Of a stretch of DNA of 64,000 nt, positions 34,159 to 43,247 are shown piece after piece. The position numbers and the translations under genes are program-made. This DNA comes from Bacteroidia bacterium (GTDB lineage: Bacteria; Bacteroidota; Bacteroidia; Chitinophagales; Chitinophagaceae): NCBI GenBank assembly GCA_030426665.1, contig JAUHYD010000006.1:179988-243987 (forward strand), written 5' to 3'. The notes under the pieces are model-generated. The model was given only the letters and a program-made list of their open reading frames with translations. It searched no databases and had not been told where the DNA came from. Within the stretch, counting starts at the first letter, position 1. Each line of letters opens with the position of its first letter.

Positions 34159-34192
34159 TCTAAAATAGTTGGCGCATGCCAACTATTTTAGA
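34159..34192. promoter_or_regulatory. Perfect 15-bp inverted repeat between two DUF1573 genes
   Basis: TCTAAAATAGTTGGC and its exact complement, separated by GCAT. It lies 41 bases after the stop of the upstream DUF1573 gene and 36 bases before the start of the next. No T-run follows on the minus strand, so it may be an operator or an RNA-stability hairpin as well as a terminator. Confidence 0.6.
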
Positions 34193-34233
34193 ATGATATT
34201 AACAGGAAATGCCTGTTGAATTATTTGCTTCAA

Positions 34234-34719
34234 TTAGTTTTTCTTCGGAGCTGACTCCGTAGCTGCAGGCGCTGCTGCTGCTTTTACATTACCGCGAATC
34301 TGAAGCACCATCGGACTCTGTTGAGCGTTTGAGTTGATAGTTACAGTCTTGTTGATTGGTCCAACGCGACCTTTAGATGTATATGCTACATGAATCACAC
34401 CCTTTTTGCCAGGCAGAATTGGTGTCTGTGGCCACTTAGGTACAGTACAACCGCATGAACCATGCGCTTCCTGAATGGTTATCGGGCTTTTACCAACATT
34501 CTTGAAAATAAAGTCAGTTTCTGCCAACGGCCCTTCAGGTACTTCGCCGAAATCATGCACAGTTTCTTCAAACTCAAACTTGCCGGCATTTTCATCTACT
34601 TTCGCTGCCACCGGTGGTGGTGGAGCCGACGGTGCTGGTGCACTTGGCTTTACATTTTGTGCATTTGCCGCTAAAGTTGTCATCGAAAGACAAAATAGTG
34701 TAATGAATACTTTTTTCAT
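34234..34719 (-). CDS. DUF1573 exported protein (second of three)
   Basis: A 161-residue protein with a signal peptide (1-20), a proline/alanine-rich linker (SAPAPSAPPPPVA, ~27-39) and a DUF1573 domain: FEETVHDFGEVPEGP, PITIQEAHGSCGCTVPKWP, PGKKGVIHVAY. A low-complexity Ala-rich C-terminus ends with PKKN. Paralogue of the flanking genes on both sides; 55 bases separate it from the first member. Confidence 0.9.
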   Translation of the reverse strand: MKKVFITLFCLSMTTLAANAQNVKPSAPAPSAPPPPVAAKVDENAGKFEFEETVHDFGEVPEGPLAETDFIFKNVGKSPITIQEAHGSCGCTVPKWPQTPILPGKKGVIHVAYTSKGRVGPINKTVTINSNAQQSPMVLQIRGNVKAAAAPAATESAPKKN

Positions 34720-34774
34720 GAAATTAATATTAAGTGGTTATTGTTATACGTGGTTATTGAACTAAAAAATTATT

Positions 34775-35293
34775 CTAGCGTGTTTTCATCATTGATGTGT
34801 TTTCCGGAACAGATGAAACCGGAGCTTTCTCTACAACACCCTTTATCGTCAATACCTTTGTGCCGGCATTAGAAATAACAGTGATTGATTTCGTGAACGG
34901 ATTAGGCTTTCCTTTCGTGTGGTAGGCTACATCTATCGTTCCTGTTGCTCCCGGAGGCACAGGCTCTCCCGAAAACTTTGGTACCGTACAGCCGCACGAT
35001 GGTTTAGCTTGCTTAATAATGATTGGCTCCTTACCGTTATTCACAAAAGTAAATTTGCAGGTTGCATCAGGCCCCTCTTGTACCGTTCCGAAGTCATGGA
35101 CAATGCTTTTGAATGCCAGATCTTCAACCGTAAGTGTTGTGGCCGCTTTCTGCTCAGCAGGTGCAACTACATTATCAGGCATTGCCGAATTTTGTACAGC
35201 GCCAGGAGTCATTGATTTTACTCCTTGTGCCATTACTACACTGCCCGACACAAACACAAGGCTCATTGCTAATAGTACATTTCTCATCATCAT
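34775..35293 (-). CDS. DUF1573 exported protein (first of three)
   Basis: A 172-residue protein with a signal peptide and a DUF1573 domain: VHDFGTVQEGPDATCKF, PIIIKQAKPSCGCTVPKF, PPGATGTIDVAY. Three ATG codons in a row open the gene, so the exact start is ambiguous by up to two residues. Divergent from the GT9 gene with 116 bases between starts. Three tandem copies suggest local amplification. Confidence 0.9.
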   Translation of the reverse strand: MMMRNVLLAMSLVFVSGSVVMAQGVKSMTPGAVQNSAMPDNVVAPAEQKAATTLTVEDLAFKSIVHDFGTVQEGPDATCKFTFVNNGKEPIIIKQAKPSCGCTVPKFSGEPVPPGATGTIDVAYHTKGKPNPFTKSITVISNAGTKVLTIKGVVEKAPVSSVPENTSMMKTR

Positions 35294-35409
35294 AGAATTT
35301 ATTTACATTAATACACAAACAAATTTAGTACCAAAAACCGAAAAAACACATAATATTTATTGTTAAAAGAATTCAAAAAGCAAATGGGGTCGTATTTTCG
35401 CCACTATTC

Positions 35410-36420
35410 ATGACTAAGTTCCTCATCATACAAACTGCCTTTACCGGCGACGTAGTGCTGGCTACTGCATTGGTGGAGAAATTACATGAATTTTTTCCAG
35501 ATGCAAGGATAGACTTTTTGCTGCGGAAAGGAAATGAAGGACTGTTGTCAGGACATCCATATATTACAAAAATATTGGTATGGGACAAAAAGACTAACAA
35601 AAACCGGAATTTGTGGCGGATGGCACTGCAGGTGCGAAGTGAAAGATATACACACGTTATCAATCCTCACAGGTTTGCAACATCCGGTTTTATTACACTT
35701 TTGTCAGGCGCACCATACCGCGCCGGATTCGATAAGAACCCTTTGGCGATCGCATTTAACCATAAGTTCCCGCATGTTATTGACCCGAATGGTGCTGCCG
35801 CTACTACGCACGAAGTAGCGCGAAATCAACTGCTGATAGCTGGCTTTACCGATGCAAATGCAGCCATGCCTGCGCTGTATCCGTCACCGAAGGATTACGA
35901 ACACGTTAAACCCTATCAGTCGCAACCCTATATTTGTATTGCACCTACTTCTGTGTGGTTTACAAAGCAGTTCCCGGCACATAAGTGGGAGGCGCTTATT
36001 GACCGATTGCCCGATAATGAAGCCATATATATTATAGGTGCGCCCTCAGATGTGGATGCCGCGCAGCGAATAATTGACAAAGCACAACGCAGCGATATCA
36101 TTAATCTTTGTGGAAAGCTCAACTTCCTGCAGTCAGCAGCACTGATGCAGAAAGCTGCCATGAATTATACTAACGACTCTGCGCCCCTTCATTTTGCAAC
36201 TGCCATTGACGCCCCTGTTACGGCGGTATTCTGTTCAACAGTGCCATCGTTTGGTTTCGGACCACTCCGCAACAACGGGCACGTCGTTGAGACGACAGAA
36301 AAGCTCAGTTGCCGCCCTTGCGGATTGCACGGACATAAGACTTGCCCGGAGGGACACTTCAAATGTGCTGAAACTATAACAAACGAACAACTGCTATGGT
36401 GGACTTCGAACAAGACATAA
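35410..36420 (+). CDS. Glycosyltransferase family 9 (ADP-heptose:LPS heptosyltransferase type)
   Basis: A 336-residue GT-B transferase of lipopolysaccharide core synthesis. Seen: FLIIQTAFTGDVVLATAL at the N-terminus, CIAPTSVWFTKQFPAHKWEAL near 180-200 (the nucleotide-sugar domain opening), LCGKLNFLQSAALMQKA, and NDSAPLHFATAIDAPVTAVF near 258-277, matching the family's conserved (T/N)DSGPxHxA region. It overlaps the following tsaC-like gene by 25 bases, so the two are co-translated. Confidence 0.92.
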   Translation: MTKFLIIQTAFTGDVVLATALVEKLHEFFPDARIDFLLRKGNEGLLSGHPYITKILVWDKKTNKNRNLWRMALQVRSERYTHVINPHRFATSGFITLLSGAPYRAGFDKNPLAIAFNHKFPHVIDPNGAAATTHEVARNQLLIAGFTDANAAMPALYPSPKDYEHVKPYQSQPYICIAPTSVWFTKQFPAHKWEALIDRLPDNEAIYIIGAPSDVDAAQRIIDKAQRSDIINLCGKLNFLQSAALMQKAAMNYTNDSAPLHFATAIDAPVTAVFCSTVPSFGFGPLRNNGHVVETTEKLSCRPCGLHGHKTCPEGHFKCAETITNEQLLWWTSNKT

Positions 36421-36968
36421 AAAACTGCGTAAGCGTACTAAAGCAGGGTGGTACTATTCTTTACCCTACCGACACGGTGTGGGGCTTAGGTTGCGATGCG
36501 CTCAACGAAGAAGCCGTTGATAAAATATTTTCCATTAAGCATCGCCCGCGAGAAAAAAGTATGATAGTACTCCTCGCTGATGCCAGAGATATACTGCAGT
36601 ATGTGGCAACACCTCACCCTGACATAATTACCATTGTCGAAGCCTTTGAGCGACCCACAACAGTTATCTATGAAAATGCACTTGGCTTTCCCGACAATGT
36701 CGTAAACGAAGATGGCAGCATAGCTATCAGAGTTACTACCGATCCGTTTTGCAAAGCACTTATCAAGCGTTTTCGTAAGCCACTCATTTCTACTTCTGCC
36801 AATATCAGTGGAGCTCCTACCGCACCGATATTTGACAGTATAAGTTCCGAAATTAAAGAAGGTGTTGATTGCGTGGTTCAATTCAGACAAAACGACAAGA
36901 CCATTAACGCACCCTCTCGCCTGATAAAAATGGCTGATGACGGAAGTGTGGAAGTTTTGCGGGGTTAG
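36396..36968 (+). CDS. Threonylcarbamoyl-AMP synthase (TsaC/Sua5/YrdC family)
   Basis: Makes threonylcarbamoyl-AMP for the universal t6A37 tRNA modification. The 190-residue YrdC domain shows YPTDTVWGLGCDA (23-35), SIKHRPREKSM and STSANISGAP (132-141). No C-terminal Sua5 domain, so the short TsaC/YwlC form. Its start lies inside the end of the GT9 gene. Confidence 0.94.
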   Translation: MVDFEQDIKNCVSVLKQGGTILYPTDTVWGLGCDALNEEAVDKIFSIKHRPREKSMIVLLADARDILQYVATPHPDIITIVEAFERPTTVIYENALGFPDNVVNEDGSIAIRVTTDPFCKALIKRFRKPLISTSANISGAPTAPIFDSISSEIKEGVDCVVQFRQNDKTINAPSRLIKMADDGSVEVLRG

Positions 36969-37203
36969 GTTGTTTCTTTGGAGCCAATGTCAGTCGTGGT
37001 AGTCAGTTTAGACAGGTGGCTTTAATTGAACAACTTCATCCGTTAAGCGCAGCGGTCGAATCGATAAAAGGTGTCATACTTCCCACCTCCCTCTCCGTCG
37101 GAGAGGGTCGGGGAGAGACCCTCTGTAACCTTCCCCGCTCCAGCCTCGTCTTAATCATTGATAATCATATGGAACGATAACAGTAATTCAAATTAGACAC
37201 ACA
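36969..37203. other. Intergenic stretch with one REP-like element
   Basis: No reading frame of note. The only structure is the REP-like hairpin listed at 37078-37120. Confidence 0.5.
37078..37120. repeat. REP-like extragenic element
   Basis: CCACCTCCCTCTCCGTC then GGAGAGGGTCGGGGAGAG, with a CTCTCCG/GGAGAG hairpin. It shares its right half with the element at 33638-33702. Confidence 0.7.
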
Positions 37204-37566
37204 ATGAGAGGAGAATTATTTCTAACGGCATTAGTAGTATTGAGTTTTTTTGCACTTGTATTTGGCGTCATATATATCAGAAGCCGGGAGAATATGGCAT
37301 TAATTGAGCGAGGTATCAACCCGCGCACGGGAAATCCTAAACCGAAACATTTTATTAACCTCAAGTGGGGGCTATTGCTTTGTGGTGCAGGAACTGGCCT
37401 GCTATTGGCATATTTTCTTGATCGCGCACCAGGCGACAATCCGGCTATATACTTTTCGCTTATCGCCATTGGTGGCGGAGCGGGATTAGTTCTTTCTTAT
37501 CAGATGGAGAAGAAATATTGGTTGGAAAGGGAGAGAGGAATCGCAAAAGAGGAAGCCGAACAATAG
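37204..37566 (+). CDS. DUF6249-like small membrane protein
   Basis: A 120-residue protein with three predicted membrane segments (about 6-25, 54-70 and 80-98) and a charged C-terminus (KKYWLERERG). The segment NMALIERGINP after the first helix is shared with Bacteroidota DUF6249 membrane proteins, which often sit beside ECF sigma factors; none is next to it here. Function unknown. Confidence 0.7.
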   Translation: MRGELFLTALVVLSFFALVFGVIYIRSRENMALIERGINPRTGNPKPKHFINLKWGLLLCGAGTGLLLAYFLDRAPGDNPAIYFSLIAIGGGAGLVLSYQMEKKYWLERERGIAKEEAEQ

Positions 37567-37567
37567 T

Positions 37568-38446
37568 TTAATTCCGCTTATCTATCCCCCAATACAATTT
37601 CTGTCGGATAGTTTTCAGAAAGTTGTGTTCATCCGGGCGAACTAGCGATACCGTGAAGCTTTCCTTCTTTACCGCAAGTTGCACGTTGCTGGTTATCGTT
37701 TCTGTTCTGGAGTCAAGCGTGCAAAGGAATTGTGGGGTTCGGCCTTCTATTTCAAAAGATATGATATTACTATCCGGCACGATGATGGGTCGCGTATTCA
37801 GGTTATGTGGCGCAACCGGGGTTATAAGGAAGCTGGACGCTTGCGGAAAGACAACAGGTCCGCCACAGCTTAGCGAATAGCCTGTTGAACCCGTAGGCGT
37901 AGCCACCATTAGCCCGTCTGCCCAGTACGTATTCAGAAACTCACCATTGAGGTAAGTATGTATCTTGATCATTGAAGAGGTGTCCTGCCTGTGGATGCTG
38001 AATTCGTTTAGCGCGAACGGCATATCTCCAAATAGTGGTATGCTCGCATCAAGGTGAAGCAGGGTGCGTTGCTCTACAGAGTAAGAACCTCTAACAAGTG
38101 AAAGTATTGCCGCCTCAACGCCCTCCTCCGGTATTGCTGCCAGAAACCCGAGCCTTCCTAAGTTGACACCTATAAGCGGAATGTTTGAACTGCCTACAAA
38201 ACACACTGAATCCAGCATGGTGCCATCACCACCTAAGCTGATAAGCATGTCAGTATTTCTAGGTAAGTCCCTATTGCTTGTAAAAAAACGTGGCGTCTTT
38301 TCAAACGGGAGGTGCTGCTCCATTCGCTCATAAAAATCCTTGTAAATTACCATCTGAAGACCATGCTCTTCAAGTAGCTGCAGTATCCCTTTCAGAAAAG
38401 GTACATCTTGTTCGTCGAATGTGCGATTGTAAAGTGCTACTAACAT
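37568..38446 (-). CDS. nadK: NAD kinase
   Basis: Phosphorylates NAD to NADP. The 292-residue protein has the family motif SLGGDGTMLD (69-78), then GVNLGRLGFLA (94-104) and TPTGSTGYSLSCGGP (187-201). It ends two bases from the convergent membrane-protein gene. Confidence 0.96.
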   Translation of the reverse strand: MLVALYNRTFDEQDVPFLKGILQLLEEHGLQMVIYKDFYERMEQHLPFEKTPRFFTSNRDLPRNTDMLISLGGDGTMLDSVCFVGSSNIPLIGVNLGRLGFLAAIPEEGVEAAILSLVRGSYSVEQRTLLHLDASIPLFGDMPFALNEFSIHRQDTSSMIKIHTYLNGEFLNTYWADGLMVATPTGSTGYSLSCGGPVVFPQASSFLITPVAPHNLNTRPIIVPDSNIISFEIEGRTPQFLCTLDSRTETITSNVQLAVKKESFTVSLVRPDEHNFLKTIRQKLYWGIDKRN

Positions 38447-38583
38447 ATGGTACCTTTATTGAGCTTTGTGGCGTTTTCTGGCGGCAAGTTACGCAGTACC
38501 GCTCGTTTTTTCTACGCAGACAGCCTCACAGTAACATAAATTTGGTTTGTACCTTCCGGCAAGTCTGGAATACAGCCTTTCAT

Positions 38584-39963
38584 TTATTCACTGTTGAAGT
38601 GTAAATATACCCCATTTTGTCCCAATTGATTTCTTGCATACTCCAGCCTGATTTTTACGTCATATAGCGTCACAATATCAATGCCGGCCCCAAGGCTGTA
38701 CATAAGAGTGTTAGACAACGAGTTTATGTAGCCGGTAGGTCCGTCTATATAACCCATGTCAAAGAATATCTTGGGGTATACCCGTACCGGAATAGCAGTG
38801 AAGTATTTTAGAGGTAGGGAATAGGTGTTATTGAATATTTGTCGTTTCAAACTGAGGCGTAGCAGACCGTAGCTGTAACCATCAGTTACATAGTACTCAT
38901 AACCTCTTACATAGTCCGTAGCCGTACCCAATCCATTCCTGAAGTAATAGGGCTGTTGCTTTGGTGCCATAAGCCTGCCACGACTTACTAAAGAGACATA
39001 CCATTTAGGAATAGGTTGCCTGAACATGCCCGCTTCAAATTGCACATAGCTCTGAAACTTAATCCCTTCTATCCCAAATCTCGTTACCAGGCTGGAAACC
39101 ACCTTTTCACCGACCAAAGAATAGTTCCAGTTATCTACGCCATTATACTCATACTTGTAGTTTAGCTCAATAAAACGGGCGCGGTTGCTACTGTCGGCAA
39201 AGTAGTCAGGGTTCAGCTGCAGAATAGTATCGTCTACCGAATAATCTTTATAGCTGGCTCGTATTATATGTCGGTTGGCATAACCTGGGCGGTAATGGTA
39301 TTCCAACCCGGCTTCAAGTTGTCGCCAAATAACGGGGCCTCTGTAGCCCCCGGCAAATGCCAGCTTGTTTAGCACAGTCTTGTAATAGGTTTGTTTGCTT
39401 TGCGCTAATGATGCCACAACGCCTATCCCATGAGTTCTGCCTTTATTTATGTAAGGTCGGGTATAGCTGATCCCGAATTGTTGGGTATAGCCCGCCTGAA
39501 CGGTAACAGCCAGCATTTCCAGATTACCTCTGAAGTTTCGGTCGGTCATTGTTAGCCCTGCCGATACTCGATTTGGGTCATGATTTTGATCTGCCCACCA
39601 CGTATTCAGGTTTCGGTCAGCAAATTGCAATATCCCCTTTGGGATAATATACCAGCGCTCTTTTACTTTAATATTCCAGACTATTGTGTCATTCCCGGAT
39701 TCACTAATAGATTGTTCTACTTCGTTAAAAAGCTGAAGATTGAACAACCGAAGCCGGTTCTGAGTCATGAAGGCTGCAATAGAGTCTCTGGGAATCGTTG
39801 TTCCGGACTCTATATCAAGTTCTCTTAATATTACGTCCTTCCTTGTTACCTTATTTCCTTCGGTGTTGATTTTGCCAATAACTACCATGCTGTCGCTTCC
39901 CCGGCTATAAGCGTCGGCGGTGAAAAGCAACAATAATGAGGTAACCCAGGCAAACCGTTTCAT
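38584..39963 (-). CDS. Omp85/BamA-superfamily outer-membrane protein with one POTRA domain
   Basis: A 459-residue protein taken from the ATG at 39963, where a signal peptide begins (MKRFAWVTSLLLLF...). Residues ~24-105 resemble one POTRA domain (VIGKINTEGNKVTRKDVILRE, RLRLFNLQLFNEVEQS). The rest is a 16-strand-type barrel (D15/surface antigen): GVVASLAQSKQTYYKT, and a final strand ending aromatic then NSE. It is smaller than BamA (five POTRAs); TamA-like or patatin-linked roles cannot be told apart. Confidence 0.82.
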   Translation of the reverse strand: MKRFAWVTSLLLLFTADAYSRGSDSMVVIGKINTEGNKVTRKDVILRELDIESGTTIPRDSIAAFMTQNRLRLFNLQLFNEVEQSISESGNDTIVWNIKVKERWYIIPKGILQFADRNLNTWWADQNHDPNRVSAGLTMTDRNFRGNLEMLAVTVQAGYTQQFGISYTRPYINKGRTHGIGVVASLAQSKQTYYKTVLNKLAFAGGYRGPVIWRQLEAGLEYHYRPGYANRHIIRASYKDYSVDDTILQLNPDYFADSSNRARFIELNYKYEYNGVDNWNYSLVGEKVVSSLVTRFGIEGIKFQSYVQFEAGMFRQPIPKWYVSLVSRGRLMAPKQQPYYFRNGLGTATDYVRGYEYYVTDGYSYGLLRLSLKRQIFNNTYSLPLKYFTAIPVRVYPKIFFDMGYIDGPTGYINSLSNTLMYSLGAGIDIVTLYDVKIRLEYARNQLGQNGVYLHFNSE

Positions 39964-40056
39964 CTTAAATCCTTCGCAAGATAAGACAGTTTGTAAAATG
40001 CATGGTTTTCCTCTATTTTCGGACAGGTTCTCGAAAAGTCCCACAGGGTCAGACGG

Positions 40057-41148
40057 CTACTCTAGCTGCTTACCACTTTCAAGCGTAGCGATAGCTGCTT
40101 GTACTGACTTTTTATTAGCTTCATCCGGAGCCAGTGCCAGTGCTTTATGGGCATATTTTTTCGCATCTTTCAGTTTGCCTATCCCCGAATAACCTCTTGC
40201 CATACCCATCGTCGTCGTATAGGTATTTGGATGCTTTTTATAGTTGTAACGGAATGCTTCAAATGCTTCCTGCATTTTTTGCTCTTGCTGTAGTCCCCTA
40301 GCGTAGAAATGTATTTGCCGTTCAGAACCCATGTCAATTGCAACCTGGCGTATGCTGTCAGCTTCTGCGCTCTTGCCGAGCTTTTCAAGAATGACTGACT
40401 TCACCATAAAAACCCTGTATACGGGCAATCCCGATGACGCAGCGTTTATATATGTAAGCGCATCCTCTAGTTTGGTGTCGTGCTCCAGCAGGTAGTCAGC
40501 AACTTGTACAAGTGCATGAGAGTCGAAACCCTTTTCCCCCTTCATTTCTCGCTCAAAAGACGCCATTTGTAGTTGGTGCAATTTAGTGCCAACCTTGAAT
40601 GGTATCGCCAGATGTTCCCATTCTAATTTGATGGTAGCGGTGCTGTCAGTTTGGTCGGCAAATTGGTAGGTAAGTCGCTCTCTCATTTCCTGTAGTTTTG
40701 TTGGTGTCACATTCACCCGCAGCACATCTTCCTTTTCGTCATAAAAGTAGCTGCCCCAGCTTTCAGTTGCCGACGAGAATATTATGGTGCATTTATCCGG
40801 ATGGTAGGCTACAAAGAAACCGTATTTGCCTGCTGCCAGATGCTTTCCTTCAATGGTTACATCTGTACTGAACTCAATTGTTGTGTTTTCATTGGCACCT
40901 GCGCGCCAGGGGCACTCTTTGCCGTTACCGAAGCCAAGGTTTTTAAATCCTTCATATACAAGCCCTCCCCACACTTTGCCTTCTCGTCCTTTTACGCCCG
41001 GTCTGCCATAATTGATGGTAACGTCGGTTAGTCCGATACGCTCTCCGACTATTGCTTTTACGCTATTGCCATGTGCGGGTACGGTCAATTGAGCTTGCGC
41101 AGACCCAAAAAAGATTGTGATAAGTAGTAAACAGATTGCTTTTTTCAT
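40057..41148 (-). CDS. DUF2911 exported protein with TPR-like C-terminus
   Basis: A 363-residue exported protein (signal 1-19, AQAQ). The DUF2911 domain covers ~20-190, recognised by VTINYGRPGVKGREGKVWG, WRAGANENTTIEFS, LAAGKYGFF and ESWGSYFYDEKEDVLRV. The C-terminal third is helical with tetratricopeptide-like repeats (near 215-355). Function unknown. It is 93 bases upstream of the Omp85-like gene on the same strand. Confidence 0.88.
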   Translation of the reverse strand: MKKAICLLLITIFFGSAQAQLTVPAHGNSVKAIVGERIGLTDVTINYGRPGVKGREGKVWGGLVYEGFKNLGFGNGKECPWRAGANENTTIEFSTDVTIEGKHLAAGKYGFFVAYHPDKCTIIFSSATESWGSYFYDEKEDVLRVNVTPTKLQEMRERLTYQFADQTDSTATIKLEWEHLAIPFKVGTKLHQLQMASFEREMKGEKGFDSHALVQVADYLLEHDTKLEDALTYINAASSGLPVYRVFMVKSVILEKLGKSAEADSIRQVAIDMGSERQIHFYARGLQQEQKMQEAFEAFRYNYKKHPNTYTTTMGMARGYSGIGKLKDAKKYAHKALALAPDEANKKSVQAAIATLESGKQLE

Positions 41149-41316
41149 GTTTGTTCAGATTTCTTTTGCTCAAAATTAAGGGTAACTCAGTTCTGTATGG
41201 CTTCCGAAGGGGGGATAACAAGGGTGAATTTGCGGCAAAGAAGCAGGTCTCAAAAGTGTTCTAAGTGCAGAAATTGCCATAATAATTCGTGATTTCGCCT
41301 ATCTCATTGTAAAGAG

Positions 41317-41324
41317 TTACCTTT
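41317..41324 (+). promoter_or_regulatory. Candidate -7 element of yidC
   Basis: A perfect TACCTTTG 22 bases before the yidC ATG. No convincing TTG at the expected upstream distance. Confidence 0.4.
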
Positions 41325-41346
41325 GCGCCTTATTTTTATTTAACTA

Positions 41347-43185
41347 ATGGATCGTAACCAGATTATCGGCTTTTCGCTTTTGGCCGCCTTGTTGATTGCT
41401 TACGTTATGTACAATCAGCATGAACAAAAAGTATATCTAGAGCAGAAACATGCAGATAGTGTCGCATATGTAAAGGCGCACCCTCGCTCTTTGGTGGATA
41501 CACTCACTGCCCCGGCGGCCGCCGCTGCCGAAAAGACCATCGTCGATGACTCTGCAACTGCTGCACTGAGAATGAGTCAACCACCGGCGTACAACGGAGT
41601 GGCTCAGGACGTAATTCTGGAGAATAAGAAATTGTCAGTTCGTTTTTCAACAAAAGGGGCCTTTCCTACTTTGGCTTCAATTAAGGAGTACAAAGATTAC
41701 GGTGGTGCACCGCTACATTTGTTTGACGGACCTAACAACCAGTTAAGTGCCGTCTTGCCAATTGATAATGGTAAGTCTACTGCAGACCTTTATTTTACTC
41801 CTGTAAAACGAAGTGAGCCAAACGGCGATAAAACAATCGACTTTACCGCCGACCTTGGTCAGGGTAAAAAGATTGAAGTTATTTATACCCTGCCTGCCGA
41901 TGACTATATGATGCAATGCAACATAGTTATGACAGGCTTACATGCGTCTGAATTGCCGCTCACTTGGAATACCTTTTTATTGCCGACAGAGAAGGATCTC
42001 GCAAATGAGCGAATGAGTACGCAGGTGTACTACCGCAATAAAAATGAAGACAACGACTATTATACGGTAAGGGCCGAAGAAAAGTCGATAGAGAATACCA
42101 GCAATGCTGCGTTTTGGTTGGGCATTCGTAAGCAATACTTTAACTCTGTATTGATTGCTGACGATGGCTTTAGCAAAATGGAGGCTAAGTATAGCTACAA
42201 AGCCGATGATACAAATATTGTTGCGACAACATTTGCAAAACTAAAGTTACCCCTGAAAGCCATGGGGGAAACCAGTACGGCTTCTATGCGTTGGTACATT
42301 GGTCCAAACGATTACCATACACTCCAGTCTTACAACATAGGAATGAAAGAAATGATTCCGTTGGGGGTTGGCATTATGGCTTTTGTAAAGTACATCAACC
42401 GTTGGGTCATAATACCTATATTCTATTTCCTGTCAAGCTTTATCAGTAACTACGCCCTCATTATTGTGTTGATGACCCTTATGATAAGGCTGTTCTTGTC
42501 GTTCTTTACTTACAAGAGCTACTTGTCCAGTGCCAAAATGCGGGTGTTGAAGCCGGAACTAGATGAGCTTCGTGCTAAAATCGGCGACGACCAGCAGAAG
42601 TTTGGCGTGGAGCAAATGAAACTTTATCGCTCAGCAGGTGTAAATCCGCTCGGCGGATGTCTACCTATGGTGTTTCAGTTGCCGATATTGCTATCTATTT
42701 ATTACATCTTCCCATCCCTGATAGAGTTTAGGCAAAAGAGCTTCTTGTGGGCAGACGATCTTTCTACTTATGACAGCATTTTTAGTTTCGGGTTCGATAT
42801 TCCGTTCTACGGAGACCATATCAGTCTGTTTACTTTGATGATGACTGCTTCGAGTTTGTTCCTTGCTATTTACAACAAGAACATGACCCCTCAGGACCCT
42901 AACAACCCGATGCTGAAGTATATGCCTTATGTGTTCCCTATTATCCTGATGGGCGTATTCAATAAGATGGCAGCGGCTTTGACCTTCTACTATACCTTCT
43001 CTAACCTGTTGAGTATTGCACAGCAGTTTATTATCCAGAAGTACTTCATCGACGAAAAAGCGATACACGCACAACTTCAGGAAAACAAAAGCAAGCCACC
43101 TACCCAATCTAAGTGGTCGCAGAAGCTGGAGGAAATGCAGAAGCTACAAGCCGAAAAAGCTAAAAACGTACCTAGAAAGAAATAA
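41347..43185 (+). CDS. yidC: Membrane protein insertase YidC
   Basis: Inserts and folds inner-membrane proteins, alone or with SecYEG. N-terminal membrane anchor (about 5-22), a periplasmic beta domain (~70-340) and the conserved C-terminal 60-kDa inner-membrane-protein domain (~345-590) with five membrane segments, including PLGGCLPMVFQLPIL. The basic tail (KSKWSQKLEEMQKLQ-type) is typical of Bacteroidota YidC. 612 residues, full length. Confidence 0.96.
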   Translation: MDRNQIIGFSLLAALLIAYVMYNQHEQKVYLEQKHADSVAYVKAHPRSLVDTLTAPAAAAAEKTIVDDSATAALRMSQPPAYNGVAQDVILENKKLSVRFSTKGAFPTLASIKEYKDYGGAPLHLFDGPNNQLSAVLPIDNGKSTADLYFTPVKRSEPNGDKTIDFTADLGQGKKIEVIYTLPADDYMMQCNIVMTGLHASELPLTWNTFLLPTEKDLANERMSTQVYYRNKNEDNDYYTVRAEEKSIENTSNAAFWLGIRKQYFNSVLIADDGFSKMEAKYSYKADDTNIVATTFAKLKLPLKAMGETSTASMRWYIGPNDYHTLQSYNIGMKEMIPLGVGIMAFVKYINRWVIIPIFYFLSSFISNYALIIVLMTLMIRLFLSFFTYKSYLSSAKMRVLKPELDELRAKIGDDQQKFGVEQMKLYRSAGVNPLGGCLPMVFQLPILLSIYYIFPSLIEFRQKSFLWADDLSTYDSIFSFGFDIPFYGDHISLFTLMMTASSLFLAIYNKNMTPQDPNNPMLKYMPYVFPIILMGVFNKMAAALTFYYTFSNLLSIAQQFIIQKYFIDEKAIHAQLQENKSKPPTQSKWSQKLEEMQKLQAEKAKNVPRKK

Positions 43186-43216
43186 GCCGATTATATTAAT
43201 CTAGAACAACAATAAT

Positions 43217-43247
43217 AGTGTGGCACACCTCCCCGGTGTGCCACACT
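43217..43247. terminator. Strong hairpin after yidC
   Basis: Perfect 13-bp stem AGTGTGGCACACC / GGTGTGCCACACT with loop TCCCC, 31 bases after the yidC stop. There is no T-run, so it may act as an RNA end-stabiliser; its right part also begins the extragenic repeat array. Confidence 0.6.
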
